The translations under genes and the position numbers were made by a program. A DNA stretch of 47,426 bases, from NCBI GenBank assembly GCA_028703305.1, contig JAQVNC010000002.1:1-47426 (forward strand), in the 5' to 3' direction. This DNA comes from Patescibacteria group bacterium (GTDB taxonomy: Bacteria > Patescibacteriota > Patescibacteriia > Patescibacteriales > GWC2-42-12). The notes beneath the pieces were generated by a model. The model was not told the DNA's origin. It worked only from the letters and a program-made list of their open reading frames with translations, and ran no database searches. Below, one piece after another: positions 1-7,920 of this stretch; the first letter of the stretch is position 1, and every line of letters starts with the position of its first letter.

Positions 1-1105
1 CGATTAGGCCGCCAATAATGTTAAACTGTTTAGGCAGGCTTAAAGTTTTAAATTCGTCGCTGGCATAGACGACCCCGTTAATATTTATATTGCCGGTACA
101 GGGGTCAAAATTTATTTTTCTCTTGGCCAGCAGCCCTGAAGCTACCCCTTCGGCGTGATTCACCGTAATATTGTTTTGTCCGCATTGCAGCAGGCAGGGT
201 ATGGATAATTTGCCGATATTTATATCTCGGCTTGAAACCAGTAGGCCGCTAACCGTTAATTTGCGGTCGCACTTTAATTCAATATCTCCATCCACGTAGG
301 TAATCGGTCCGGCCAAGGTTAAGTTTTCGTTCGCCGCGACCAGCGCGTCAAATTGCGCTTTAGTATAAACCACGGTAGCTTTATTTTCCAAAGAGCCGGG
401 GTCGCTAGAATCAAAGTCAATCGCCGGCATAGCGATGGCTGGCGCGGCCGGAGGGTACTCTTTGGAGTGTATGTCTCCGCCGACGTTAACAGTTGAAAAA
501 GCGCTTTTATTAAAATTATTTACCGCGTTTAAATCTTGATCTATATTTATCGTGCTGATTAAATTTACAATGAGATTTAAATTTGAATGCAAGCTGCCGT
601 CATAAAAATTAACCAAGCTGGCTGAAATATTAATATCTCCGTCCGCGTAGCCGGCGCTATCCTCAACCCCGGTCTGCCCCATGGCGCGATAAACGTAAGT
701 TCTAACGATTCTTTGGCTGGTTTTACCGTTGCCCAAATCTATGGTGCCGGTGGAAGTTATCATGCCGTGAGCCAGGCCAGTGTTAGTGATGCTCACCGTG
801 TAAGAGCCGTTTTCCGCGCCAAAAGGAAGGTCGCGGCTGAAGCTGGCGGTCCAAGCCGGGTCGGTTTCAAAATTATTTTTGTAAATGTCATCGTTTTTTA
901 ATTTCCAAACCATATCTTGGATTCCGGCCTCGGCCAGATAGTAAGTCTTGGCGCCCCAGGCTTGGCTTCGGGAAATGCGATCTTCGGTCAGAGTAAAGCT
1001 TAATAAGTATAATGATAAAAATAAAACCAGAGACATTAGAAAAATCGTTAAAATAAGCGCTATGCCTTTATTTTTTTTAAAATTTATAAATAGTTTATTT
1101 ATCAT
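1..1105 (-). CDS. PilX-like type IV pilus assembly protein, 3' end outside window
   Basis: Read on the minus strand from the ATG at 1105, the frame stays open for 368 codons to the window edge, so the C-terminus is missing. Residues about 14-37 form one hydrophobic helix, followed by YYLAEAGIQD, which resembles the conserved post-helix motif of PilX-type minor pilins (AFYLAEAG). The rest is Gly/Asn/Ile-rich with repeated GDI(N/H)I-like strands, suggesting a beta-rich extracellular region. Its start lies 4 nt beyond the stop of the PilW-like gene, so it is the last visible gene of the pilus operon. No canonical prepilin Glu at +5 is seen. Inferred role: minor pilin or adhesin-like tip component exported by the pilus machinery. 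Confidence 0.75.
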   Translation of the reverse strand, partial: MINKLFINFKKNKGIALILTIFLMSLVLFLSLYLLSFTLTEDRISRSQAWGAKTYYLAEAGIQDMVWKLKNDDIYKNNFETDPAWTASFSRDLPFGAENGSYTVSITNTGLAHGMITSTGTIDLGNGKTSQRIVRTYVYRAMGQTGVEDSAGYADGDINISASLVNFYDGSLHSNLNLIVNLISTINIDQDLNAVNNFNKSAFSTVNVGGDIHSKEYPPAAPAIAMPAIDFDSSDPGSLENKATVVYTKAQFDALVAANENLTLAGPITYVDGDIELKCDRKLTVSGLLVSSRDINIGKLSIPCLLQCGQNNITVNHAEGVASGLLAKRKINFDPCTGNININGVVYASDEFKTLSLPKQFNIIGGLI

Positions 1106-1109
1106 GCTG

Positions 1110-1688
1110 TTAACGGTTACGGCTGTAAATTGAAGTTCTTAAGTTAAAATTATGTTGGTTTTTATTTAAATTAAAAGAAATATTAATCAAGCCATCGGCC
1201 CCCCAAAACTCCAATTCAGTAAAAAATTCCCCAACCGTCAGTTTATTAATAATTGTTTCCTCGGGCGGTTCGCCGCTTTGGTCCAGAGCGTTATAGGCCA
1301 CGTAGACCGTCGGCTCCTCGTCAAAATAATAGGCTTTGAGTTCGCGCGTTAAATTTCCGCCATCAAGATAATATCTAAGATAGGTTATTTGGCTGATGTC
1401 ATGGCCGTCCTGAAAGGATATTTGATCAACCGGAGGATTGTCGGGGTCGTCATCGGTTTCCGGCAAAGTTGTAATTATATTGGTTGATTGCCTTAATTCG
1501 CGCGTGATTCTGTCCAGCGAAACTCTGGCATTTTGCGTTAGCTCCGCCGTATCGGAATTTTTATTATAAGCGCGCTGTGTCACCAGGTAAATTTCGCTGA
1601 CCAGAAGAATAATAATCGTGAACAGGGTAATGCTTACGATAATTTCCAATAAAGTAAAGCCCGGTTGTTTATATTTGAATTTTTTCAT
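1110..1688 (-). CDS. PilW-like type IV prepilin
   Basis: This 192-residue protein begins with a short basic leader and the class III prepilin motif G10-FTLLE-IIVSI, with Glu at +5 of the mature form and a hydrophobic helix to about residue 35. That is the site recognised by the prepilin peptidase/N-methylase PilD. The remainder (Asn-Ala-Arg-hydrophobic heptads, then beta-rich) fits PilW/PilV-type minor pilins. It overlaps the preceding gene by one base (stop and start share 1688), indicating translational coupling. Known for the family: minor pilins prime fibre assembly in the inner membrane. The exact minor pilin type is uncertain. Confidence 0.8.
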   Translation of the reverse strand: MKKFKYKQPGFTLLEIIVSITLFTIIILLVSEIYLVTQRAYNKNSDTAELTQNARVSLDRITRELRQSTNIITTLPETDDDPDNPPVDQISFQDGHDISQITYLRYYLDGGNLTRELKAYYFDEEPTVYVAYNALDQSGEPPEETIINKLTVGEFFTELEFWGADGLINISFNLNKNQHNFNLRTSIYSRNR

Positions 1689-2377
1689 TATTTAAAAAAT
1701 TTAAAAGTTAGTAAAGCTTTATTAACCTGGCTGATGAAATCAGCCGATTCTTCGCTGTATTTAATGATGTAATTTAAATTTGATTTTTTTAATAAAATAT
1801 TTATGGTTTTAGTTTTAGCCAAAAGATTATTTATGGTTATCTTATCACCTTTAATTCCCGCTAAAGTTATCGGCTCCTCGGTAATTGATATCATGCCCGG
1901 ATATTTTTTAGCTTCCGCTTTAGCCTGCTCAATCTCGTTGGTTCCGCCTGGCGATGTTTCTATAGTGATGGCGCCCAGGCCGTTTTTAGGCGGCACCATG
2001 CCTAACGAAACATTGGCTTCAGATCTAACTCTAATCGGCCAGCCTTCGGGAAAACTGATTTCGTAAAAATAAGTGTTATTTTTGTAATAGCCTTTTTTAA
2101 CCGTTGGCGAGGCCGCCGGCTTTTCCGCCGGAGCTTTGGCCGGTTCGGGTGTTATGGTTTTCTGCTCGGGTTGAGCCTTCTCCGGCAAATTAGGCGAGGC
2201 CGCCGGGCTTATCGCCGGTTTGGGAAAATAATTTGAGCTATTTAAAATTTGTTCAATTTTTTGATCCAAATATTTCGTATAGCCCAAATAGGCCAAGAGC
2301 ATGAGGCCTAATATTAATATTATATTTGTTGGAGAAATGACGCGACGCATAGTTTTTTGGCCGCCCCTTATTACCAT
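1688..2377 (-). CDS. membrane-anchored PsbP-like protein in pilus operon
   Basis: A 229-residue protein with one N-terminal membrane helix (about residues 16-34), a Pro/Ala/Glu-rich linker (about 50-92) and a C-terminal globular domain starting near KGYYKNNTYFYEISFPEGW. The F-x-I-x-FPxGW pattern followed by ITIETS and ITLAGIKGDKI resembles PsbP-like/DUF1795-like lipoprotein domains that are common in pilus loci of CPR genomes, but this is pattern recognition only. It overlaps the upstream gene by 7 nt; a second in-frame ATG at 2350 (MRRVIS) is an alternative start that would remove the overlap. Function unknown; an extracytoplasmic pilus accessory role is inferred from position. Confidence 0.7.
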   Translation of the reverse strand: MVIRGGQKTMRRVISPTNIILILGLMLLAYLGYTKYLDQKIEQILNSSNYFPKPAISPAASPNLPEKAQPEQKTITPEPAKAPAEKPAASPTVKKGYYKNNTYFYEISFPEGWPIRVRSEANVSLGMVPPKNGLGAITIETSPGGTNEIEQAKAEAKKYPGMISITEEPITLAGIKGDKITINNLLAKTKTINILLKKSNLNYIIKYSEESADFISQVNKALLTFKFFK

Positions 2378-2814
2378 TGGCTGATTAAAGTTACGGTGCT
2401 GTAATTTTTTTCAGTTTTTGACAGGGCGTTGGTGTAATAAATGGTAACAGTAATTTTTTTCAGGCCGGTGTCCGACTCGCTGTCGGCTAAATTACCGTCA
2501 ACATAGCTTACCGCGGTTTGCCTTTGAAAATAATATAAATAATTTGACGTATCGTCGGACAGGCGATGCTTGGCTTCAATCGTTCCCGTAGAAATATTCG
2601 CGTAACCCAGCGAATTTAATTCCTCCAATTTTTCTTGAACTAAATAAGAAGCTTTGGTGGCGTTTTCCGAGGTTTTATTAATGGTCATGCTTACAGGGAA
2701 AGATTGCATTAGGGCGATAAAAGTTAGCATTAAAATAGAGAAAGCTACCATGACTTCCAAAAGAGCCATGCCGCCCGAGCAGGTTAATTTTTTTTTCATG
2801 TTGAGATAGTCCAT
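2371..2814 (-). CDS. PilV-like type IV prepilin
   Basis: A 147-residue protein with a leader ending in Gly15 and the mature start M-A-L-L-E20-VMVAFSIL, keeping Glu at +5, followed by a hydrophobic helix to about residue 38. The downstream KASYLVQEKLEELNSLGY motif is typical of PilV/GspI-type minor pilins. The ATG lies 2 nt after the stop of the GspH-like gene, so the two are co-translated or closely coupled. A start at the internal Met6 is possible. Function by family: minor pilin of the type IV pilus or pseudopilus. Confidence 0.8.
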   Translation of the reverse strand: MDYLNMKKKLTCSGGMALLEVMVAFSILMLTFIALMQSFPVSMTINKTSENATKASYLVQEKLEELNSLGYANISTGTIEAKHRLSDDTSNYLYYFQRQTAVSYVDGNLADSESDTGLKKITVTIYYTNALSKTEKNYSTVTLISQW

Positions 2815-2816
2815 AA

Positions 2817-3269
2817 TTATTCCGCCAACTGTATGTAGCCGGAGGGTTTAATATTTATGGTAGCGGTTGAATCGTTAATGTTGGTTAAAACGACTTGTCC
2901 GGAATGGCTGACGCCGCCGTAAAAATTAAAAACTACTTGATTATCCGGTAGGTCGGTGATTTCTTTAAAAGTTACGTCAGAATCAAAAATAACCGTTTTA
3001 ACAGTGGTGGTGGCGGTGTCAATTTTTAAAATATCATATTTATCTTGGTCGTAATTAAAGTTGATTATATGAATTTTTTGTTCAGTCACGGTTAATTGCT
3101 GGGCGTATCTTAAGTCGGTCGTTAAGCCGCGGGCGGCGGCGTTAAGCTTTAAATTCGGCTGGTATTTTCTTAGATAAGGTATGGCTAAAGTTGATAGAAG
3201 CGCGATAATGCCAACGACCACAATCAAATCCATCAGCATACTGCCGCGATGGCTTTTATAAAAAATCAT
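2817..3269 (-). CDS. GspH/FimT-like pseudopilin
   Basis: A 150-residue pilin-like protein. After Gly9 the mature sequence would begin S-M-L-M-D14-LIVVVGI, so the usual Glu at +5 is replaced by Asp, while the helix and the following motif (LNAAARGLTTDLRYAQQLTV) match GspH/FimT pseudopilins. The C-terminal two thirds is beta-rich with IxIKPSGYI at the end, also typical. It follows pilC by 11 nt. Expected role: minor (pseudo)pilin inserted in the membrane and processed by PilD. The +5 Asp is unusual because Glu5 normally drives N-methylation and subunit registration. Confidence 0.8.
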   Translation of the reverse strand: MIFYKSHRGSMLMDLIVVVGIIALLSTLAIPYLRKYQPNLKLNAAARGLTTDLRYAQQLTVTEQKIHIINFNYDQDKYDILKIDTATTTVKTVIFDSDVTFKEITDLPDNQVVFNFYGGVSHSGQVVLTNINDSTATINIKPSGYIQLAE

Positions 3270-3280
3270 AAAAATTTAAA

Positions 3281-4465
3281 TTAGATGGCCGATGTCAAAG
3301 AATACATCGGCATAATTACGGCTACGGCCATACCGCCGACAACCAAGCCGAGGGTTAAAATTAAGATCGGTTCAATTATGGCCGGCAGATTATTCATGAT
3401 TTGGTCGATTTCGCCTTCGTAGAATTCGGCCAATTCTTCAAGAATATAATCAAGTTCGCCGGTTTCTTCGCCGACGGCGATCATTTGGGTGACGATCGGC
3501 GGAAACAGTTTTTGGTAATTAGCGATAACTTCATTTATCGTGCCGCCCTTTTTAATTTTATTGCTCATTTCGTTTAAGGCGTCGCGGTAATAGACATTGC
3601 CTAAAATGCTGGCCGTAATCTGAAAGCTTTTTATGATCATGATGTCGGTTTTTAAAAGCGAGCTAATCGTGCGCGCGAAACGGGCCAGGTTTATTTTTTT
3701 AATAATCGGCCCGAAAATTGGCGTTTTTAAAAGCAGACCGTGAAAAATGTAGGTTCCTCTTTTTGTTTTAATCAGCTTGACTAAAATTATGATAAAAACA
3801 ACCAGGCCGACAAGATAAAGTATGCCGTTGGCGACCAAGCTATCGGAAAATTTAATTAATATCTTGGTAGGCAAAGGCAGCTCGGCGTTAAAATCTTTAA
3901 ACATGACGGTTATTTTCGGCACGACGGCTACCATCATAAAAATGCCGATGCCGCCCATAGCGACTAAGATTACCGCCGGGTAAGTAAGCGCGCCTTTTAC
4001 TTTTGAAATCAGCTCATGATTTTTTTTAAATTGGATATATAATCTCTTAAGCACTTCTTCCAGTTTACCGGAAACCTCGCCTGATTCAATCATGTTAATG
4101 AATAATTGGCCGAAGATTTTTTCATGTGGCTTTAAGCTTTCGGTAAAACTTATGCCTTTTTCCACGTTTTTGGAAACGTCATTAATAATATTGGCAAAAC
4201 GTTTATTGCCAGTCTGCTTGGCCAAAGTTTTTAAGGCTACCGACAAAGAAATCCCGGCTTTAAGCATAATGCTTAGATGCTGGACAAAAAATAATTTTTC
4301 CGAGATTGGGATGGAAGAAAATTTTGCCAAAAAACCGTTGATTGAGCCCATAATATTTTTAGGCTTTTGAATCGGCTCATCCGCCGGAGCGGCAGTCGCG
4401 ATTTTTTCCGGTTGATTAACCGGCTGATCGGCCGGTTCGTTTTGCGGCGGTAAATTTACAGACAT
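3281..4465 (-). CDS. pilC: type IV pilus inner-membrane platform protein PilC
   Basis: 394 residues, close to the usual family length of about 400. An N-terminal Pro-rich tail (about 1-40) precedes two repeated T2SSF domains (about 55-180 and 255-380), each beginning with the FxxxLxxMLxAGxxL-type pattern: FVQHLSIMLKAGISLSVAL and then FARTISSLLKTDIMIIKSF. Three hydrophobic segments are visible (about 162-186, 213-232, 366-388). In the family PilC recruits the motor ATPases and passes pilins into the fibre. It lies downstream of pilB, separated by 120 nt that hold a structured repeat element (4474-4582). Confidence 0.92.
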   Translation of the reverse strand: MSVNLPPQNEPADQPVNQPEKIATAAPADEPIQKPKNIMGSINGFLAKFSSIPISEKLFFVQHLSIMLKAGISLSVALKTLAKQTGNKRFANIINDVSKNVEKGISFTESLKPHEKIFGQLFINMIESGEVSGKLEEVLKRLYIQFKKNHELISKVKGALTYPAVILVAMGGIGIFMMVAVVPKITVMFKDFNAELPLPTKILIKFSDSLVANGILYLVGLVVFIIILVKLIKTKRGTYIFHGLLLKTPIFGPIIKKINLARFARTISSLLKTDIMIIKSFQITASILGNVYYRDALNEMSNKIKKGGTINEVIANYQKLFPPIVTQMIAVGEETGELDYILEELAEFYEGEIDQIMNNLPAIIEPILILTLGLVVGGMAVAVIMPMYSLTSAI

Positions 4466-4473
4466 AAATTATA

Positions 4474-4582
4474 ATCAAATAAAAATTTTATGGCCGTAGA
4501 GCTTTGCTCGCTATAAAATTTTTATTTGATACATTATATTTTTTGAAAATATTAAAAACTTTTTTAGAAAAAGTTTTTAAAG
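4474..4582 (-). repeat. three-hairpin element, copy 1 (downstream of pilB)
   Basis: Read in the pilB direction it begins 3 nt after the pilB stop. It holds an A/T hairpin (about 4554-4577), a short AT dyad, and a hairpin with a perfect 18-bp stem (4474-4491 with 4513-4530) around a 21-nt loop that itself contains GAGCtttGCTC. A second copy at 18352-18458 follows mrdA in the same orientation. The 21-nt loop is identical in both copies, while the stem sequence differs at several positions with pairing kept. It could be a terminator, an mRNA 3'-end stabiliser, or a small non-autonomous mobile element. Confidence 0.8.
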
Positions 4583-4585
4583 TCT

Positions 4586-6319
4586 TTATTCTTTAGTTAC
4601 TCTCATAATTTCTTCAATCGTGGTAATGCCGTTTTTGGCCTTGATAAAGCCGTCTTCAATAATCGTCAGCATGCTTTGTTTTTCCGCTTGCTTTTTAAGC
4701 TCGGCCGGCGAAACTTTTTTTAAAATCAGTTCCGACATCTCGTCGGTAACTTCCAAAACTTCATAAATGCCCAGCCTGCCTTTATAACCTGAATTGGAGC
4801 ATTGTTTGCAGCCTTTGCCCCGGTAAAATAGCAAAGCTTCTATGCCTTGCTTGGCGTTAACAATAATTTTCTTTTCCTCAAGCGTTTTCATGATGTTTTC
4901 CAAATCAAGGCTTTGGTTTAATTCAGCTATTGTCTGTTTGTCTAATTTATAACTTTGGATGCAATTGGGGCAGATTTTTCTGACTAATCTTTGGGCGATT
5001 ATAATATTGGTGGTTGATGCCACTAAAAAGGCCGGTACGCCCATATCGGACAGGCGGGGCAAGGTAGTTACGGCGTCATTGGTATGAAGAGTTGATAGCA
5101 CTAAGTGGCCGGTCATGGCGGCATGAATGGCGATTTCCGCGGTTTCCTGGTCGCGGATTTCTCCCACCATGATAATATTCGGGTCTTGCCTTAAAAAGGC
5201 CCTTAAACCGGCGGCGAAAGTATAGCCGATCTTCGGATTGACTTGAGATTGGTTAACGCGGGGCATGCGGTATTCAATCGGGTCTTCAATCGTCATGATA
5301 TTGACTTCCGGCGTGTTTAAAATATTTAAAACCGTGTAAAGCGTGGTGGTTTTTCCCGAGCCGGTCGGCCCGGTTACTAAAATCATGCCATGCGGCTTAG
5401 AAATATTTCTTTTAATAGTTTCCAGGGCGGAAGGCTGCAGGCCTAATTGTTCCAAGGTTAAAACCTGGGCTTTTTCAGTTAATAAGCGCATAACGATTTT
5501 TTCTCCGTCAAAAGTCGGAATAATGGAAACTCTGAAAGAAACTTTATATTCTTTGGCGCTTATTTTAAAGCGGCCGTCCTGGGGCAGGCGATGCTCGTCA
5601 ACTTTAAGGTTGGCCAATATTTTTATGCGGGCGATAATTCCCGGCTGGACATTTTTCGGCAAAGTCATAACCGTCCTTAAAATGCCGTCAACGCGGTAGC
5701 GCGCGATAACATCTTTTTCTTCCGGCTCAATATGGATATCCGAAGCGCCTTCAAAAATCGCGTATTCCAAAAGCGTATCAACGATTCTAACAATTGGCAG
5801 ATTTTCCGCCATTTTTTTTAGATTTTCATCACCCGTGTCCGGGTTTTCATCGGCTAAATCTTTGAATTCGGCTTTTAAGCTTTTGTGGTATTGCTTAATG
5901 GTTTCATTAAGGCTGTCCGGGCTAGTTAAATAAATTACCGGCTTTAGATTGGTTTTTTTCCTGATGAATTCAAAAATTTCTATATTCTCCGGGTCTAAAG
6001 TGGCGATTTTTATTTCCTTGTCGTCGGCGGCAAAAGCAACTATTTGGTGGGTGGTGGCAATCGGCTCCGGGATATTAAATAAAACATCTTTTCTTATAAC
6101 TTGATCTTTTAGGTTGATAAAAGGTATTTTAAAGTAGCCGGCCGCGCTTTCATAAAGAGAGTTTGAAGTTATTATTTTTTTTTCAATTAAATAATTTTCC
6201 AGAGTTTTGCCGGATTTTTCCGCCTCTGTGGAAAATTTTTCAAATTCTTGCGGCGGTATGATATCTAATTTTCCTAATATTTTTTTTAGCTGTTGATTTG
6301 ATAACATGTTATTTTTCAA
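4586..6319 (-). CDS. pilB: type IV pilus assembly ATPase PilB
   Basis: 577 residues, the normal size for PilB/GspE. An N-terminal T2SSE_N-type domain (about 10-150) leads to the ATPase core with Walker A GPTGSGKTT (317-325), Asp box (IEDPIEY, 344-350), Walker B NIIMVGEIRD (381-390) and the His box containing TGHLVLSTLHTND (403-415). A zinc site is supplied by C450/C453 and C504/C507. It powers pilus extension at the cytoplasmic face, working with PilC. It is the first gene of the minus-strand operon. No retraction ATPase PilT is visible in the window. Confidence 0.95.
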   Translation of the reverse strand: MKNNMLSNQQLKKILGKLDIIPPQEFEKFSTEAEKSGKTLENYLIEKKIITSNSLYESAAGYFKIPFINLKDQVIRKDVLFNIPEPIATTHQIVAFAADDKEIKIATLDPENIEIFEFIRKKTNLKPVIYLTSPDSLNETIKQYHKSLKAEFKDLADENPDTGDENLKKMAENLPIVRIVDTLLEYAIFEGASDIHIEPEEKDVIARYRVDGILRTVMTLPKNVQPGIIARIKILANLKVDEHRLPQDGRFKISAKEYKVSFRVSIIPTFDGEKIVMRLLTEKAQVLTLEQLGLQPSALETIKRNISKPHGMILVTGPTGSGKTTTLYTVLNILNTPEVNIMTIEDPIEYRMPRVNQSQVNPKIGYTFAAGLRAFLRQDPNIIMVGEIRDQETAEIAIHAAMTGHLVLSTLHTNDAVTTLPRLSDMGVPAFLVASTTNIIIAQRLVRKICPNCIQSYKLDKQTIAELNQSLDLENIMKTLEEKKIIVNAKQGIEALLFYRGKGCKQCSNSGYKGRLGIYEVLEVTDEMSELILKKVSPAELKKQAEKQSMLTIIEDGFIKAKNGITTIEEIMRVTKE

Positions 6320-6337
6320 TTATTTTTAATTGTTTAT

Positions 6338-6366
6338 ATTATACCATAATTCATCTTTTCTTGGAA
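6338..6366 (-). promoter_or_regulatory. candidate promoter of the pilus operon (extended -10)
   Basis: On the minus strand TATAAT (6338-6343) is preceded by TGG, forming an extended -10 (TGnTATAAT). A weak -35 TTCCAA lies 17 bp upstream. Transcription would start near 6331, leaving a leader of about 12 nt before pilB. Confidence 0.55.
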
Positions 6367-6396
6367 AGCGCTTTTTGTTGTGCCGCGGGTTATGAG

Positions 6397-6425
6397 TTGC
6401 GAGATACGGGAAAAGTATGTTAAAT
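6397..6425 (+). promoter_or_regulatory. candidate promoter, probably leaderless, for the gene at 6433
   Basis: TTGCGA (6397-6402), a 17-bp spacer and TTAAAT (6420-6425) lie 7 nt before the ATG at 6433. The predicted transcription start coincides with the start codon. It is divergent from the pilB promoter. Confidence 0.45.
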
Positions 6426-6432
6426 TATAGTT

Positions 6433-6846
6433 ATGGCGGTTCTAGACCATAAAATATTGAATTATTTATATCTTAGCCGAGAAAAGCTGGCTCAAGCCGT
6501 TTTGTCTTTAGTCAGTTTTATGTTTGTTAAAATATATTTGTTGCTTTTATTGGCTTTAAATGTTATTAACTGGCTGTTGGCATATTATGTTAATATTAAT
6601 GTAAGCCAAAATTTAGTAGTTTTGCATTATAATGTAAATTTAGGCGTGAATTTAATCGGTGACGCCGAAGACATCTATATTATTCCGACTTTAGGCCTGG
6701 CTTTTATCGTGATAAATTTTCTTTTGCTGTTGAATATTTTCGGGAAAAATAAATTTTTAATTCATCTGCTTCTGGGTTTTTCCCTGTTGATTAACTTTTT
6801 TTTAATCGCCGGCACGATCGCCATATATTTAGTTAATTTTAGATAA
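6433..6846 (+). CDS. small three-helix membrane protein upstream of mraY
   Basis: 137 residues with three strong hydrophobic segments (about 29-52, 84-101 and 108-133) joined by a hydrophilic stretch containing NVNLGVNLIGDAEDIY. I do not recognise the family. It precedes mraY by 14 nt on the same strand and is probably the first gene of the wall-synthesis operon. No Shine-Dalgarno sequence is seen; the ATG sits 7 nt after a possible -10 box. A role beside MraY is only positional inference. Confidence 0.65.
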   Translation: MAVLDHKILNYLYLSREKLAQAVLSLVSFMFVKIYLLLLLALNVINWLLAYYVNINVSQNLVVLHYNVNLGVNLIGDAEDIYIIPTLGLAFIVINFLLLLNIFGKNKFLIHLLLGFSLLINFFLIAGTIAIYLVNFR

Positions 6847-6860
6847 CACGCGAAAATAGT

Positions 6861-7910
6861 ATGTTTGATTTTTATATAATTAAAATTTTATTTTTAACCG
6901 CGCTGGCTTTTATCGTAGCTATTCTTTGGACGCCGCTTCTAACGCATTATTTGTATAAATATAATTTGGGAAAAAAAATAAGAGCTAACGGCTCAACGCC
7001 GATTTATACTAAAATGCACGCCCATAAAGACGGCACGCCGACCATGGGCGGCATTTTAATTTGGCTGACGGTTTTAATCCTGGCGGTGGTGTTTTATTAT
7101 TTGCCGAAAATTTTTTCCGCGGATATTTTTAATCATCTTAATTTTTTATCACGCAAGGAAACTCTTTTGCCTCTAGGCGTTTTAGTGGCGACCGCGTTAA
7201 TCGGTTTGGTTGATGACTGGCTGGACGTTCGCGGCAAAGGTATTCTGGGCGGCGGCGGCTTGCGGGTTAAGCATCGTTTATTGATTTATACTATTATTGC
7301 CGCCTTTGGCGCTTGGTGGTTTTATTTTAAATTAAGCTGGGATGTCTTTCATGTGCCATTTTTAGGCGACTTTCAAATGGGCTGGCCATATATGCTGATT
7401 TTTGTTTTTGTTTTAGTAGCGACGGCTTTTTCAGTCAATGAAACCGACGGTTTAGACGGTTTGGCCGGCGGCGTTCTACTTTCTTGTTTTGCCGCTTTCG
7501 GCGTGATTGCTTTTTCCATGGGTAAGTATGATTTAGCCGCTTTTTGCGGCGTTATTACCGGCGCTTTATTGGCTTTTTTGTGGTTTAACATCAATCCGGC
7601 CAGATTTTACATGGGCGATACCGGAGCTATGAGCTTAGGCATCACTTTAGGCGTGATCGCCATGCTGACCAATTCGGCCTTAATTTTGCCCATCATCGGC
7701 CTGGTTTTTGTCATAGAATCTTTTTCGGTCATCATTCAGCAATTATCCAAGAAGATCAGAGGAAAAAAAATATTCATTTCTTCGCCGATACATCACCACC
7801 TTGAAGCCAGCGGCTGGTCCGAGCCTAAAATCGTTATGCGCTTTTGGGTTATCGCCGGCGTCAGCGCGGCTATGGGGTTAGTGGTATTTTTATTGGACAA
7901 GACAATATAA
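6861..7910 (+). CDS. mraY: phospho-N-acetylmuramoyl-pentapeptide transferase MraY
   Basis: 349 residues with about ten membrane helices. It moves phospho-MurNAc-pentapeptide from UDP to undecaprenyl phosphate, making lipid I at the inner face of the membrane. Visible family motifs are KDGTPTMGGI near the N-terminus, the Asp pair in LVDDWLD, NETDGLDGLAGG, NINPARFYMGDTGAMSLG with the catalytic Asp, and the cytoplasmic HHHLEASGW near the C-terminus. The protein is full length. It is followed 10 nt later by the SEDS polymerase gene, the common mraY-ftsW order without murD. Confidence 0.95.
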   Translation: MFDFYIIKILFLTALAFIVAILWTPLLTHYLYKYNLGKKIRANGSTPIYTKMHAHKDGTPTMGGILIWLTVLILAVVFYYLPKIFSADIFNHLNFLSRKETLLPLGVLVATALIGLVDDWLDVRGKGILGGGGLRVKHRLLIYTIIAAFGAWWFYFKLSWDVFHVPFLGDFQMGWPYMLIFVFVLVATAFSVNETDGLDGLAGGVLLSCFAAFGVIAFSMGKYDLAAFCGVITGALLAFLWFNINPARFYMGDTGAMSLGITLGVIAMLTNSALILPIIGLVFVIESFSVIIQQLSKKIRGKKIFISSPIHHHLEASGWSEPKIVMRFWVIAGVSAAMGLVVFLLDKTI

Positions 7911-7920
7911 AAATAAAATT

